From a bacterium (GTDB lineage: Bacteria; Actinomycetota; Acidimicrobiia; Spongiisociales; ZC4RG35), in the NCBI GenBank assembly GCA_024638655.1, contig JAHEJW010000006.1:46520-110519 (forward strand): 64,000 bases of DNA, given 5' to 3'. Shown piece after piece: positions 1 to 8,193 of this stretch (positions within the stretch are counted from its first letter, which is position 1; each line of letters opens with the position of its first letter). A model generated the notes under the pieces. That model worked only from the letters and a program-made list of their open reading frames with translations, had not been told where the DNA came from and ran no database searches. The position numbers and the translations under genes were made by a program.

Positions 1-946
1 GGTCGAGCTCGAACTCCTCGACGACCTCAGCGGCTCCCGCCTGGCGGAAAAAGCTTGCGTTGCCCGATTGATGTCCGGTGGACCCGAAAAGACCAGGAAC
101 CAGGATCGAAGGACACTCCGCAGACGAGAGCTCGGCTACCGCACCGCCGGCCCTCGCCACCACGAGATCGGAGACCGCATAGAAGCTCTCCATCGCATCC
201 TCGAAGGCCTCCCTGTGCCAGACGACACCGGGGCCCCCCCGCCTCCGGGACATCCGGTCGTGATGGGCTCTTCCCGTGAGGTGCACGACTTGAATCGGGT
301 CGGCCCGCCAGTCTTCGAGCATGGCAGCCACGGCGTCGTTGATCAGACCTGCCCCGAGCGATCCACCGAAGATGCCGAGTATCGGGGCCCCGGCATCCAA
401 CCCGTACTTCGCCAGAGCACGTGGCCGCAGCGACTCGCGGTCGAACGACCAAAAAGCCTTCCTGACCGGGTTGCCCACCCACTCGCCATGTTCCAACCCC
501 CCGGTGCCGGGGAACGAGACGAAGGTGCGGTCGGCCCACCTCGTAGCGATGCGATTGGCCAGGCCGGCCGTGGCATTTTGCTCGGAAACGTATAGGGGAA
601 CCCCGATGCGCCTTGCTGCCAACGCCGCCGGGATCGTCACATACCCACCCATTCCAAGGACCGCGGTGATCTCGTTGTCTTCGATCGCCTCCTCGATGCG
701 CGCCTTCGCCCGCATGACGACGAACGGAAGCGTCATGTTGCTCAGGCTGATGGCCCTCTTCAGGCCTCGGATCTCGACCACCAGGAACGGAAAGCCTTCC
801 TCCGGATAGACCTGGGCTTCCAGACGATTCCCACCCACGTACATGACATCTCGCCTCGACACGCCGAGGTCGACCAGGGCCTCGCCAACCGAAAGGCCGG
901 GAAAGACGTGTCCCCCGGTGCCGGCCGCCGCAACCAAGTACCTCAT
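1..946 (-). CDS. murG: MurG, UDP-GlcNAc:lipid I N-acetylglucosaminyltransferase (partial, 3' end outside window)
   Basis: MurG transfers GlcNAc from UDP-GlcNAc to lipid I on the inner membrane face, giving lipid II. This frame is missing from the ORF track because it runs off the window edge. I read it from the complement: it opens MRYLVAAAGTGGHVFPGLS, with the glycine-rich GTGGH loop at residues 9-13. Near the visible C-terminus a HQSGNA-type segment followed by GAAEVVEE resembles the donor-binding region of the family. About 315 residues are visible and a short C-terminal part is missing. The ATG overlaps the ftsW stop as ATGA, so translation is probably coupled. The 315-aa track ORF at 27-974 is a frame shadow. 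Confidence 0.93.
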   Translation of the reverse strand, partial: MRYLVAAAGTGGHVFPGLSVGEALVDLGVSRRDVMYVGGNRLEAQVYPEEGFPFLVVEIRGLKRAISLSNMTLPFVVMRAKARIEEAIEDNEITAVLGMGGYVTIPAALAARRIGVPLYVSEQNATAGLANRIATRWADRTFVSFPGTGGLEHGEWVGNPVRKAFWSFDRESLRPRALAKYGLDAGAPILGIFGGSLGAGLINDAVAAMLEDWRADPIQVVHLTGRAHHDRMSRRRGGPGVVWHREAFEDAMESFYAVSDLVVARAGGAVAELSSAECPSILVPGLFGSTGHQSGNASFFRQAGAAEVVEEFELD

Positions 947-2106
947 GGCTTCTTGTGGACACCACTCTGAGCAATATTGACCAGCACGCCGAGGGCAGCC
1001 ATGGAGACGATCAGCGCAGTAGAACCGAATGAGACGAAGGGCAGGGCGATACCCGTGATCGGAATCACCCCGAGGACTCCACCGATGTTGACCAGCGCTT
1101 GAAAGGAGAGCCATACCGTGATGCCCATCGCGATCATCCGGCCAAAGCGGTCCGGAGCTCGGGAGGCGACTACCCATCCGGTCACACCAAGGACGAGAAA
1201 GAGCGCTATGACCGTCAACCCCCCGAGGAGGCCGGTCTCTTCACCGATGATCGCAAAGATGAAGTCGGTGTGAGCATTGGGTAGATAGAACCATCGCGCC
1301 CTACTCGCCCCCAGCCCGACACCAAAGAGCCCGCCATTTCCCAACGCGTAATACCCCTGGATGACCTGATATCCGGTGCCCGAGGAATCGGCGTATGGAT
1401 CGAGGAAAGCCGTCATGCGTTCGGCGCGATAGGACTCGGAGAATGCGAGCAGCGAAGCGGCGATGACCGCGGTCAGACCGAGGATCATCACAAACCGCAT
1501 GGGGGTGTCGCTGGCCATGATCACCGCCATGGCTGCAGCACCTATGACCAGCAGCGTTCCGAGGTCCGGCTCCTTCATGACGAGGAACCCGACTACGCCG
1601 ACCGTGGCCAATACCGGCACTACGAAGTGTCCGAAACGATTCAGGAGCTTGGCCTTTCTCTCCAAGAGGAAGGCGAGCACGAATACGACTGAGACTTTGG
1701 CTATCTCCGATGGCTGGAAGGTGAACCCGGGGGCGGCCAACCACCGTCTTGCTCCGTTGGTTTCGATACCCGATATCAGCACTGCGATGAGGAGCCCAAC
1801 GCTGAGGGCAAAGAGCGGGATCGCGATCTTCTTGTAGAACCGGTATGGGACCCGGCTTGCCACGAGCAGTGCGACAGTCCCCACTCCCACTCCCACCAGC
1901 TGTCTCTTGAAGAAGTGGTAGGGATCCTCTGTCTGATCGAACGCCACGGCCGACGACGCCGACTGAGTGGCCCCGAGACCGATGACGACCAGCACAACGG
2001 TTATCACCAGCAGGGCGGTTGCCGCCCGGTTGTTGACCCTGAAGCGCTCGGCACTGTCCCGGGCCGCCGCCCGAACCTTGGCGATCGAAGTCACGTTGGC
2101 CGTCAT
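943..2106 (-). CDS. ftsW: FtsW/RodA-family lipid II polymerase
   Basis: SEDS-family septal peptidoglycan glycosyltransferase working with FtsI at the division site. About ten hydrophobic segments follow a short cytoplasmic N-terminus. The family signature near the end reads IPFVSFGSTALI, close to the usual PFVSYGGS. The track start at 2196 is too far upstream. The ATG at 2106 overlaps the murD stop as ATGA and gives 387 residues, typical for FtsW. The position between murD and murG is the classical dcw order, which favours FtsW over RodA. Confidence 0.92.
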   Translation of the reverse strand: MTANVTSIAKVRAAARDSAERFRVNNRAATALLVITVVLVVIGLGATQSASSAVAFDQTEDPYHFFKRQLVGVGVGTVALLVASRVPYRFYKKIAIPLFALSVGLLIAVLISGIETNGARRWLAAPGFTFQPSEIAKVSVVFVLAFLLERKAKLLNRFGHFVVPVLATVGVVGFLVMKEPDLGTLLVIGAAAMAVIMASDTPMRFVMILGLTAVIAASLLAFSESYRAERMTAFLDPYADSSGTGYQVIQGYYALGNGGLFGVGLGASRARWFYLPNAHTDFIFAIIGEETGLLGGLTVIALFLVLGVTGWVVASRAPDRFGRMIAMGITVWLSFQALVNIGGVLGVIPITGIALPFVSFGSTALIVSMAALGVLVNIAQSGVHKKP

Positions 2107-3398
2107 CTCGTCCTGCCTCCCAGTCTCTCGCCGACCAGTTCCTCGAAGCGATCGCCCCTCGCCCGGTACGACTCGAATTGATCGAAGCTGGCGCATCCCG
2201 GCGCAAGCAGGACCGTGTCGCCTGGTGTCGCGGCCTGCGCCGCCATCTCGACTGCTATGTCGAGGGTTCCGGCCAGTCTTCCCCTGTCCCCGGCAGAACC
2301 AACAAGAGCCGGTCCGGACTCTCCGATGCCGATGACCATCCTCACGTTCGGTTCAGCCGCCAGCGGTGACAGATCGAGGCCTTTGGCTCTACCTCCAGCG
2401 ATCAGGATGACCGAATCGTGGGCGCCGATCGAAGCCGCCGCGGCATGCGGGTTGGTGGCTTTGGAGTCGTTGATCCATTTGACTCCCCCGACCTCGGCAA
2501 CGAGAGCTCTTCGATGAGCCCCCGACCGATACCCGATCGCAGCCGAAGTCACGCCTTCGGTTGATGCGCCCATTTCGAGCGCCATCGCTGCGGCCATCGC
2601 CAGGTTGACCAGATGCGTCGGGTCGTCTGAGGTCAGATCCTTGACTTCTATCGAGACTGGTCCGACAACGAGTCGCCCACCTTGGACTCCCGACCCTCCC
2701 TCGGGGAGACTGTTCCCGGAGACCGGGACCAACCTCGATGCGGCTCGCGTGGCCAGGTCGGTGGCTCCCGGATCGTCGCAGTCATAGACGAGCACATCGT
2801 CCTCGCCTTGGTTGGCGTATATGAGCGCCTTGGCCTCCTTGTATTGGTGATGAGAGCCGTGCCAGTCGATGTGATCCTCGGCCACGTTGGTGATGGCAGC
2901 GATACGGGGATGAAACTCTTCGGTGAACCTGAGCTGGAAACTGGAGACTTCGACCACCACGGCGTCGTAGCTCTTGTCGGTGAAGTCAGACAGCGGCGCT
3001 CCGATGTTGCCGGCTGCGGGCGCATCGAGACCAGATGCTTGGAGCATGGCGGCGGTCGCCTCGGTGACACTGGTCTTGCCGTTGGTCCCGGTCACGCCAA
3101 TCACCGGGCTCGTTATGTGGCTCCAGGCAAACTCGATCTCACTCATCACGCGGAGCCCGGCTTCGAGGGACTCGACTATCGGAAGTGATCTCTCCGAGAA
3201 TCCGGGGCTGGCTACCACCAGATCTACCCCGGCGAGAAGACCGGAGTCCCACTTGCCCGTCGCGATGCCGAACCCTTCCTCGATGGCACGAGTCCGGGGG
3301 TTCTCGTCATAGAGCGAGACTCGCATCCCGGATCGACGAGCCAACCTGCCCGCCGCAAGACCCGAGACCCCAGCGCCCAAAACCAACACCCGGCTCAA
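2103..3398 (-). CDS. murD: MurD, UDP-MurNAc-L-alanine:D-glutamate ligase
   Basis: Cytoplasmic ATP-dependent ligase adding D-Glu to UDP-MurNAc-L-Ala. The N-terminal Rossmann segment reads VLVLGAGVSG and the ATP-binding loop GVTGTNGKTS is clear. The track gives a 673-aa ORF starting inside mraY, but homology begins only after the mraY stop. I place the start at TTG 3398, overlapping the mraY TGA (TTGA), with GGAGG seven bases upstream. That gives 431 residues, the usual length. Rare-codon start plus stop overlap suggests translational coupling to mraY. Confidence 0.92.
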   Translation of the reverse strand: MSRVLVLGAGVSGLAAGRLARRSGMRVSLYDENPRTRAIEEGFGIATGKWDSGLLAGVDLVVASPGFSERSLPIVESLEAGLRVMSEIEFAWSHITSPVIGVTGTNGKTSVTEATAAMLQASGLDAPAAGNIGAPLSDFTDKSYDAVVVEVSSFQLRFTEEFHPRIAAITNVAEDHIDWHGSHHQYKEAKALIYANQGEDDVLVYDCDDPGATDLATRAASRLVPVSGNSLPEGGSGVQGGRLVVGPVSIEVKDLTSDDPTHLVNLAMAAAMALEMGASTEGVTSAAIGYRSGAHRRALVAEVGGVKWINDSKATNPHAAAASIGAHDSVILIAGGRAKGLDLSPLAAEPNVRMVIGIGESGPALVGSAGDRGRLAGTLDIAVEMAAQAATPGDTVLLAPGCASFDQFESYRARGDRFEELVGERLGGRTR

Positions 3399-4477
3399 AG
3401 GATGTCCTCCAGCACAAGGAAGTCCCCGTAGAAGAAACCGAGACCCAGTGCGACCCCGATGCCGGTGAGGATCCAGAACCGGATGACCACAGTCGTCTCG
3501 GGCCAGCCCCCAAGATCGAAGTGGAAGTGCAGCGGCGCCATCCTGAATATGCGCTTCCCCGTGGTGCGAAAGCTGGCCACCTGGAGGATCACGGAAAGCG
3601 TCTCGGCAACGTAGATCCCACCGAGGACGGCCAACAGGAAGTGAGTGTTGGTGAGAAGAGCCAGCGCGGCGAGCAACCCACCGACTGCCTGGCTGCCCAC
3701 ATCGCCCATGAAGATCTTGGCCGGCGGGGCGTTCCACCAGAGGAAACCGAGCAGCGCACCGAACATCGCGGCTGACACGATGGCGAGCTCGAGAGGGTCG
3801 ACGGCCTGATAGACCTCGCTGTTTCGGAACTGCCAGAAAGCAATGACGGTGTAGGACGCGACAACCAAGGCAGCCGAACCCGCGGCAAGGCCGTCCATGC
3901 CATCGGAGAGATTCACACCATTGGCGGCACCGGTCAGCATCACCAGAACCCAGATGACGAAAAAAGCCCCGAGATCGATTCCCAATGGCCTTACGAAGGA
4001 CAGCTCCGTCACCACACCCGCCTGGCTGGCACCCCAGGCAAACAGGGCCGCGATCGCCAGCTGGCTTCCGAACTTGGCTGCTTTGGAGAGGCCGAGGCTT
4101 CTCTTTCGCGAGTACTTGATCCAATCGTCGAAGAATCCGACCAATGCCATTCCGGCGAGTGCGAGGATGGCCAGGTAGCCGCCCGCATTGAATTGGCGAA
4201 GCTGGAAAGCCAGCCCGGTGCTCGGCGTCCAGAGCTGAACGTGTGAGACGAGCCAGCCAAAGATCGCAGCGGTGACGAACACAACACCGCCCATGGTCGG
4301 AGTCCCCTGTTTGTGGGCGTGGCCCTTTATGTCCTCCTGGATGAACTGCCCTATCTCCCGTCTGCGGAAGTACCTGATCGCATACGGAGTGCCAAAGATC
4401 GATGCCGTCAAGGAGACGGCCGCCGCGATCAGGAGAGGTATCACAATCGGACCTCGAATCTCGTTCGCATCAGTCAA
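3395..4477 (-). CDS. mraY: MraY, phospho-MurNAc-pentapeptide translocase
   Basis: Integral membrane enzyme forming lipid I from UDP-MurNAc-pentapeptide and undecaprenyl phosphate. About ten membrane segments and the family motifs are visible: DDWIK, the NLSDGMDGLA aspartates, FMGDVGS and the HFHFDLGG loop. The track start at 4543 lies inside murE. TTG 4477, overlapping the last codons of murE (TTGACTGA), gives 360 residues, the standard MraY size. It follows murE directly; in most bacteria murF lies between these two genes. Confidence 0.92.
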   Translation of the reverse strand: MTDANEIRGPIVIPLLIAAAVSLTASIFGTPYAIRYFRRREIGQFIQEDIKGHAHKQGTPTMGGVVFVTAAIFGWLVSHVQLWTPSTGLAFQLRQFNAGGYLAILALAGMALVGFFDDWIKYSRKRSLGLSKAAKFGSQLAIAALFAWGASQAGVVTELSFVRPLGIDLGAFFVIWVLVMLTGAANGVNLSDGMDGLAAGSAALVVASYTVIAFWQFRNSEVYQAVDPLELAIVSAAMFGALLGFLWWNAPPAKIFMGDVGSQAVGGLLAALALLTNTHFLLAVLGGIYVAETLSVILQVASFRTTGKRIFRMAPLHFHFDLGGWPETTVVIRFWILTGIGVALGLGFFYGDFLVLEDIL

Positions 4478-5960
4478 TGCTCCCTGATCCGAGATCTGTT
4501 TCAGCGGACATCCGGCGAAGCTGGAGAGCACTCCGGGCGACAAGACGATCGTCGAATGGCAGCCTCTTGTCGCCTATCTCCTGAAACGGCTCATGCCCTC
4601 GCCCGAGTATCAGGACGACATCGCCGGGTGCTGCCTCATCGATTGCTCGATGAATGGCTGTCCTGCGATCCAGCTCGTATATGACCTGTGTTCGGTCCTC
4701 CACGCCCCCAAGAACAGATCGGCCGATCTCGTCCGGATGCTCCGAGCGAGGGTTGTCACTGGTGACTATGGCCAGATCCGCAGCAGACACCGCCTCTCCC
4801 ATGATGGGGCGTTTGCCGCGGTCTCTGTCACCACCGGCGCCGACGAGTGCAATTACCCGTTCTTCGGTCATTTCGCGCGCTGCCGAGATCACCTGGCTGA
4901 TGCCGTCGGGAGTGTGGGCGTAATCGACGATCACCAGGATCGGGTCGCTTCCACTCACCACCTCGAACCTTCCGGGCACGCCATCGAGTGCCTCGAGGCC
5001 GGCAACGACTTGTTCGAAGCCCATACCGCATGCCAGGGCCGAAGCGGCAGCGAGTGCTGCGTTGTCGACGTTGAAGACACCCACAAGGGGCGCCTCCACC
5101 TGCGAGTCGCCCCAGGGTGTGCGAAGCTCGAAACTCGTGCTGCTCCCCAGGGGCTGCACACTCGACGCCTCGACGTCGCCCCCATGCCCGACGGTGACGA
5201 GTTCTCCCCGGTGTCGTTCGGCGATCGCTCTGCCCGACGGATCGTCGATGTTGACTACCGCCATCTCGACGTCGTAGTCCTCGAACAAGCTCCTCTTGGC
5301 GCGGTAGTAGGTCTCCATGTCGCCGTGGAAGTCGAGATGGTCCTGGGACAGGTTGGTGAAGACTGCAACTGCGAAACGGGTAGCCCTCACTCGACCGAGG
5401 GTCAGGCCATGAGAGGACACCTCAACGGCGACGAGCTCCGCACCTTTGTCCCGCATCTCTGCGAGGAGCCTTTGGAAATCGGATGCCTCGGGTGTGGTGC
5501 GTACCGCTTCGATCGTCTCGCCATCGAGCTTGGTGTGAATGGTGCCAACCACCCCCGTCTTGACGCCTGCCTTGGCTCCGATCGAGGACAGATAGTGTGC
5601 CACGGTCGTCTTTCCGTTTGTACCGGTGATGCCAATGACCTTCATCGCAGTCGACGGCTCACCGTGGACGACGGAGGCCAGCGTGCCAAGAGCCATTCGT
5701 GTGTCCTCGACGATGATCTGGGGGACTCTCTCCTCGACGAAATGGGTGACACAGACCGCGGGCGATCCCTGGTTCGCCGCCAGACCGACGAAGTCGTGCC
5801 CGTCGAAACGCTCACCGGCGATCGCGACAAACAGACAGCCCGGCCCTGCCGCCCTCGAGTCGTGAGTGACGTCGGAGATCAGTATCGAAGGATCTGCCTC
5901 GCCCCGGATCTTCCCCGCCACGGCATCAACCAGGACAGCCAAGGGCTTACCCGCGGCCAT
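4470..5960 (-). CDS. murE: MurE, UDP-MurNAc-tripeptide synthetase (meso-DAP type)
   Basis: Mur ligase that adds the third amino acid of the stem peptide. Visible motifs are GITGTNGKTT (ATP loop), the central SQDHLDFHG segment, DYAHTPDG and SDNPRSEHP. DNPR is the motif associated with meso-diaminopimelate specificity. ATG 5960 overlaps the ftsI end by 14 bp and gives 496 residues; the extra N-terminal sequence in the track ORF is read-through of the ftsI region. The murE stop abuts mraY, leaving no room for murF. Confidence 0.93.
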   Translation of the reverse strand: MAAGKPLAVLVDAVAGKIRGEADPSILISDVTHDSRAAGPGCLFVAIAGERFDGHDFVGLAANQGSPAVCVTHFVEERVPQIIVEDTRMALGTLASVVHGEPSTAMKVIGITGTNGKTTVAHYLSSIGAKAGVKTGVVGTIHTKLDGETIEAVRTTPEASDFQRLLAEMRDKGAELVAVEVSSHGLTLGRVRATRFAVAVFTNLSQDHLDFHGDMETYYRAKRSLFEDYDVEMAVVNIDDPSGRAIAERHRGELVTVGHGGDVEASSVQPLGSSTSFELRTPWGDSQVEAPLVGVFNVDNAALAAASALACGMGFEQVVAGLEALDGVPGRFEVVSGSDPILVIVDYAHTPDGISQVISAAREMTEERVIALVGAGGDRDRGKRPIMGEAVSAADLAIVTSDNPRSEHPDEIGRSVLGGVEDRTQVIYELDRRTAIHRAIDEAAPGDVVLILGRGHEPFQEIGDKRLPFDDRLVARSALQLRRMSAETDLGSGSID

Positions 5961-7719
5961 CGGGCGTCGCCCCCAGACGATGCAGAGCCTGTTCCATGAC
6001 TTCGGAGAACACCGGTGCGGCCGCGAGGCCCCCGGTCCGGAATCTTCGGTCCGGGCTATCGATGACGACGGCGACCACCACCTGTGGATCGTCGATCGGG
6101 GCCATCCCGACAAAGGACGCTCTGGTCTCATCCGTGTAGCGCCCGTCCTCCCCCAGCTTGTTGGCTGTTCCCGTCTTGCCTCCCACCCTGTACCCGGGCA
6201 CCGATGCGCCCTGACCCGTGCCGCTCTCGACCACCGAAGCGAGCAGCTCTCGCATCAGCTGAGCAGTGGTCTCCGACACGACTTTGCGAGTCTCGAATCC
6301 CGCTACTTCGGTGTCACCGTCGACATCCGTGGTGCTCGCGACGATATGGGGTGTCGTCCAAACACCGTCGTTCCCGATCGCCGCATACGCGGCGGCCATC
6401 TGGAGGGGGCTCACGGCGACCGAGTAGCCGATGGCGGCCGACGCCCAGCATGTCTCACACCCTGCGTCGAATCGGAGGATGCCCTCGGCTTCTGCGCTGT
6501 AGTCGACTCCGGTTCTCGAGCCCAGCCCGAATGCCTCGATGTATTCCACGAGCCTGTCCTGCCCAATTCTCTCCGCCACTTTGATCGTCCCGATGTTCGA
6601 GGACTGCGTGAAGATCTGAGCGACCGTCATGTCCTGGGTCTCGTGCTCGTTGAAGTCTCTGTAGCAGCCATGCACTTCATCGTCGGAGGAACGGCAGGCG
6701 TCTTCGAGCAGTTCCAATTCGTCAGCTACCTGTGGAATCGTGGTGCCGATGCCAACCTCACCCTCTTCGAGGGCCGCAGCCACCGTGATCAACTTCTGAG
6801 TGGACCCAGGCTCGAGGATCCCTCGCACCACGAAGTTGGAGAAAGCTCGGCAGGCAGGAGGATCTTCGGCAGCATCGCAATCGACGTCGACGGTCTGCCG
6901 GAGATCCGGGTCGAACCCAGGTGCGCCGGTCATTGCCAGGATCTCACCGGTTTCGACGTGCAGGGCGACGACCCAACACGACGCGCTCCCCGTCCTCTCC
7001 ACCGCGTCGACACAAGACTGCTGCGCCTGATACTGGAGGGGGAGATCGATCGTGGTGTTCAGATCGACGCCGGGGACCGCCGGCACGATTCGGGTGTATC
7101 CCTGGGGTATCACCTCACCGCTCAGCGATCGCTCGAATTCCGCCTTGCCTGGGATCCCGGTCAGGTCCTGGTCGTAGATCAGCTCGAGACCTTCCTGGCC
7201 AACACCGTCGATGTCCACGAAGCCAGCGACGTGGCTGGCCACTATGCCGGCGGGATAGATCCGCTTCGGCTCGGGGAGGCTGTAGACGCCCCTCACTCCG
7301 AGAGAGAGGATCTCCTCTGCCAGAACACCGTCTACTTGTCTCTTCAGGTAGACGAACTTCTGGTCGCTGTTGAGCCTATCGAGCAAGGTATCGGCGTCGA
7401 CATCGAGCAGCCCGCCGATTTGCTGCGCGACCCAAACGGGCTCTTCGACCTGGCCAGGCACCGCATAGAGACTCTGCGACTCGACGGTCAGCGCGAGCAA
7501 CTCTCCGTTTCGGTCGAAGATCTTGCCGCGCTGAGGGGCCAGGTCCCTGGACACAAAGCGCTGGCTGAGCCCTTGTTCGGCCAGCTCCGCCGCCTGAACC
7601 ACTTGGATCTGAACGAGCCGATATGCCATTCCGAGCCAGGCTGCGACGACCAGGAGACCAATGAGTGCAATACGGAGCTTCGACCGATTGACCTTGCGGG
7701 CGGCCTTCGTGGCAGCCAC
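5947..7719 (-). CDS. ftsI: FtsI/PBP3-like septal transpeptidase
   Basis: Class B penicillin-binding protein cross-linking septal peptidoglycan. A basic N-terminus and one membrane anchor (about residues 15-35) precede the dimerisation and transpeptidase domains. Catalytic motifs are STQK (306-309), SSN (373-375) and KTG (515-517). Length is 590 aa. Unusually, the extracytoplasmic part carries four closely spaced cysteine pairs (C236/C248, C281/C290, C342/C352, C421/C424), suggesting disulphides. The start is GTG 7719 with no convincing Shine-Dalgarno. Its translation may be coupled to the short ORF ending four bases upstream. Confidence 0.94.
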   Translation of the reverse strand: MAATKAARKVNRSKLRIALIGLLVVAAWLGMAYRLVQIQVVQAAELAEQGLSQRFVSRDLAPQRGKIFDRNGELLALTVESQSLYAVPGQVEEPVWVAQQIGGLLDVDADTLLDRLNSDQKFVYLKRQVDGVLAEEILSLGVRGVYSLPEPKRIYPAGIVASHVAGFVDIDGVGQEGLELIYDQDLTGIPGKAEFERSLSGEVIPQGYTRIVPAVPGVDLNTTIDLPLQYQAQQSCVDAVERTGSASCWVVALHVETGEILAMTGAPGFDPDLRQTVDVDCDAAEDPPACRAFSNFVVRGILEPGSTQKLITVAAALEEGEVGIGTTIPQVADELELLEDACRSSDDEVHGCYRDFNEHETQDMTVAQIFTQSSNIGTIKVAERIGQDRLVEYIEAFGLGSRTGVDYSAEAEGILRFDAGCETCWASAAIGYSVAVSPLQMAAAYAAIGNDGVWTTPHIVASTTDVDGDTEVAGFETRKVVSETTAQLMRELLASVVESGTGQGASVPGYRVGGKTGTANKLGEDGRYTDETRASFVGMAPIDDPQVVVAVVIDSPDRRFRTGGLAAAPVFSEVMEQALHRLGATPDGRG

Positions 7720-7723
7720 GACG

Positions 7724-7810
7724 CTAAAACTCGCGCCAGAGCCCCGGCCCGACGGGGCTCGTCAAGGCCCCGATCATGACCCCGGTCCCAGCGCGTTCAC
7801 GGGTTCTCAT
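7724..7810 (-). CDS. Possible 28-aa coupling ORF between ftsL and ftsI
   Basis: A 29-codon frame opens with an ATG overlapping the ftsL stop (ATGA). It has AAGGG eight bases upstream and ends in TAG four bases before the ftsI GTG. The peptide starts MRTRERAGTGVMIG and ends WREF. It fills the only sizeable gap in the coupled dcw chain, and ftsI lacks its own clear ribosome site. An 8-bp GC-rich hairpin (GAGCCCCG/CGGGGCTC, 7739-7760) lies inside it. It could be a leader or coupling peptide, or simply chance; I see no homology. Confidence 0.4.
   Translation of the reverse strand: MRTRERAGTGVMIGALTSPVGPGLWREF
7739..7760 (-). other. GC-rich hairpin between ftsL and ftsI
   Basis: Perfect 8-bp stem GAGCCCCG/CGGGGCTC with a 6-base loop. 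It sits inside the 28-aa ORF and 20-40 bases before the ftsI start. A short T run occurs about ten bases after the stem on the minus strand, too far for a classical terminator. It could slow transcripts or limit independent initiation at ftsI. Confidence 0.4.
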
Positions 7811-8193
7811 TGATTCTGCCCTTCGGTCCCAGCGTCGGCGACCACGGGGGACGTCGGCTCCAGATCGACCAGTAGCTGGTTGGTCGTCTCGGGGGCGACC
7901 AGGCCCATCTCCTCGGCGAGCGGTGCGATTCGCGCCGGGTTCTCCAGTCTGGCTATTTCGAGCTCGAGAGCCCGGTTGATCGCGATCTGCTCGTTGATCG
8001 CCTTGTCGAGCTCGGCGAGCTCGAAAGCGCTGCGATCGAGGCTGGTGCGGGCAAAACCCAATCCGAGAAAAGCAACTACACCGATCATGGCCATGATCAT
8101 CCACGGTGCGATCGTCGGTTTTCGTAGCCGCTTGCCTGGCAGGACGCGCAACCGGTTCCGATCTGGGACCTGACGTAGGGGGCGGACACTCAT
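7807..8193 (-). CDS. ftsL: FtsL/DivIC-like septum formation protein
   Basis: Small bitopic division protein. A basic cytoplasmic N-terminus is followed by one membrane helix (about residues 30-50) and then a coiled-coil stretch with regular hydrophobic spacing (LAELDKAINEQ and ALELEIARLEN). This is the FtsL/FtsB/DivIC architecture, scaffolding FtsW-FtsI. Length is 128 aa. Sequence similarity in this family is weak, so the assignment rests mainly on topology and on the position between rsmH and ftsI. The ATG overlaps the rsmH stop as ATGA. Confidence 0.8.
   Translation of the reverse strand: MSVRPLRQVPDRNRLRVLPGKRLRKPTIAPWMIMAMIGVVAFLGLGFARTSLDRSAFELAELDKAINEQIAINRALELEIARLENPARIAPLAEEMGLVAPETTNQLLVDLEPTSPVVADAGTEGQNQ

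Noticed and set aside
2103-4124. 673-aa track ORF that looks like a fusion of an unknown domain with MurD
   Set aside because: The N-terminal 240 residues are out-of-frame reading of mraY. Homology to MurD starts at the TTG with a GGAGG site just after the mraY stop.
4593-5999. 468-aa plus-strand ORF
   Set aside because: Antisense shadow of murE, which has clear ligase motifs on the minus strand.
5866-7779. 637-aa plus-strand ORF
   Set aside because: Antisense to ftsI/murE. The composition is that of the complement of a GC-rich coding strand, and no protein family is recognisable.
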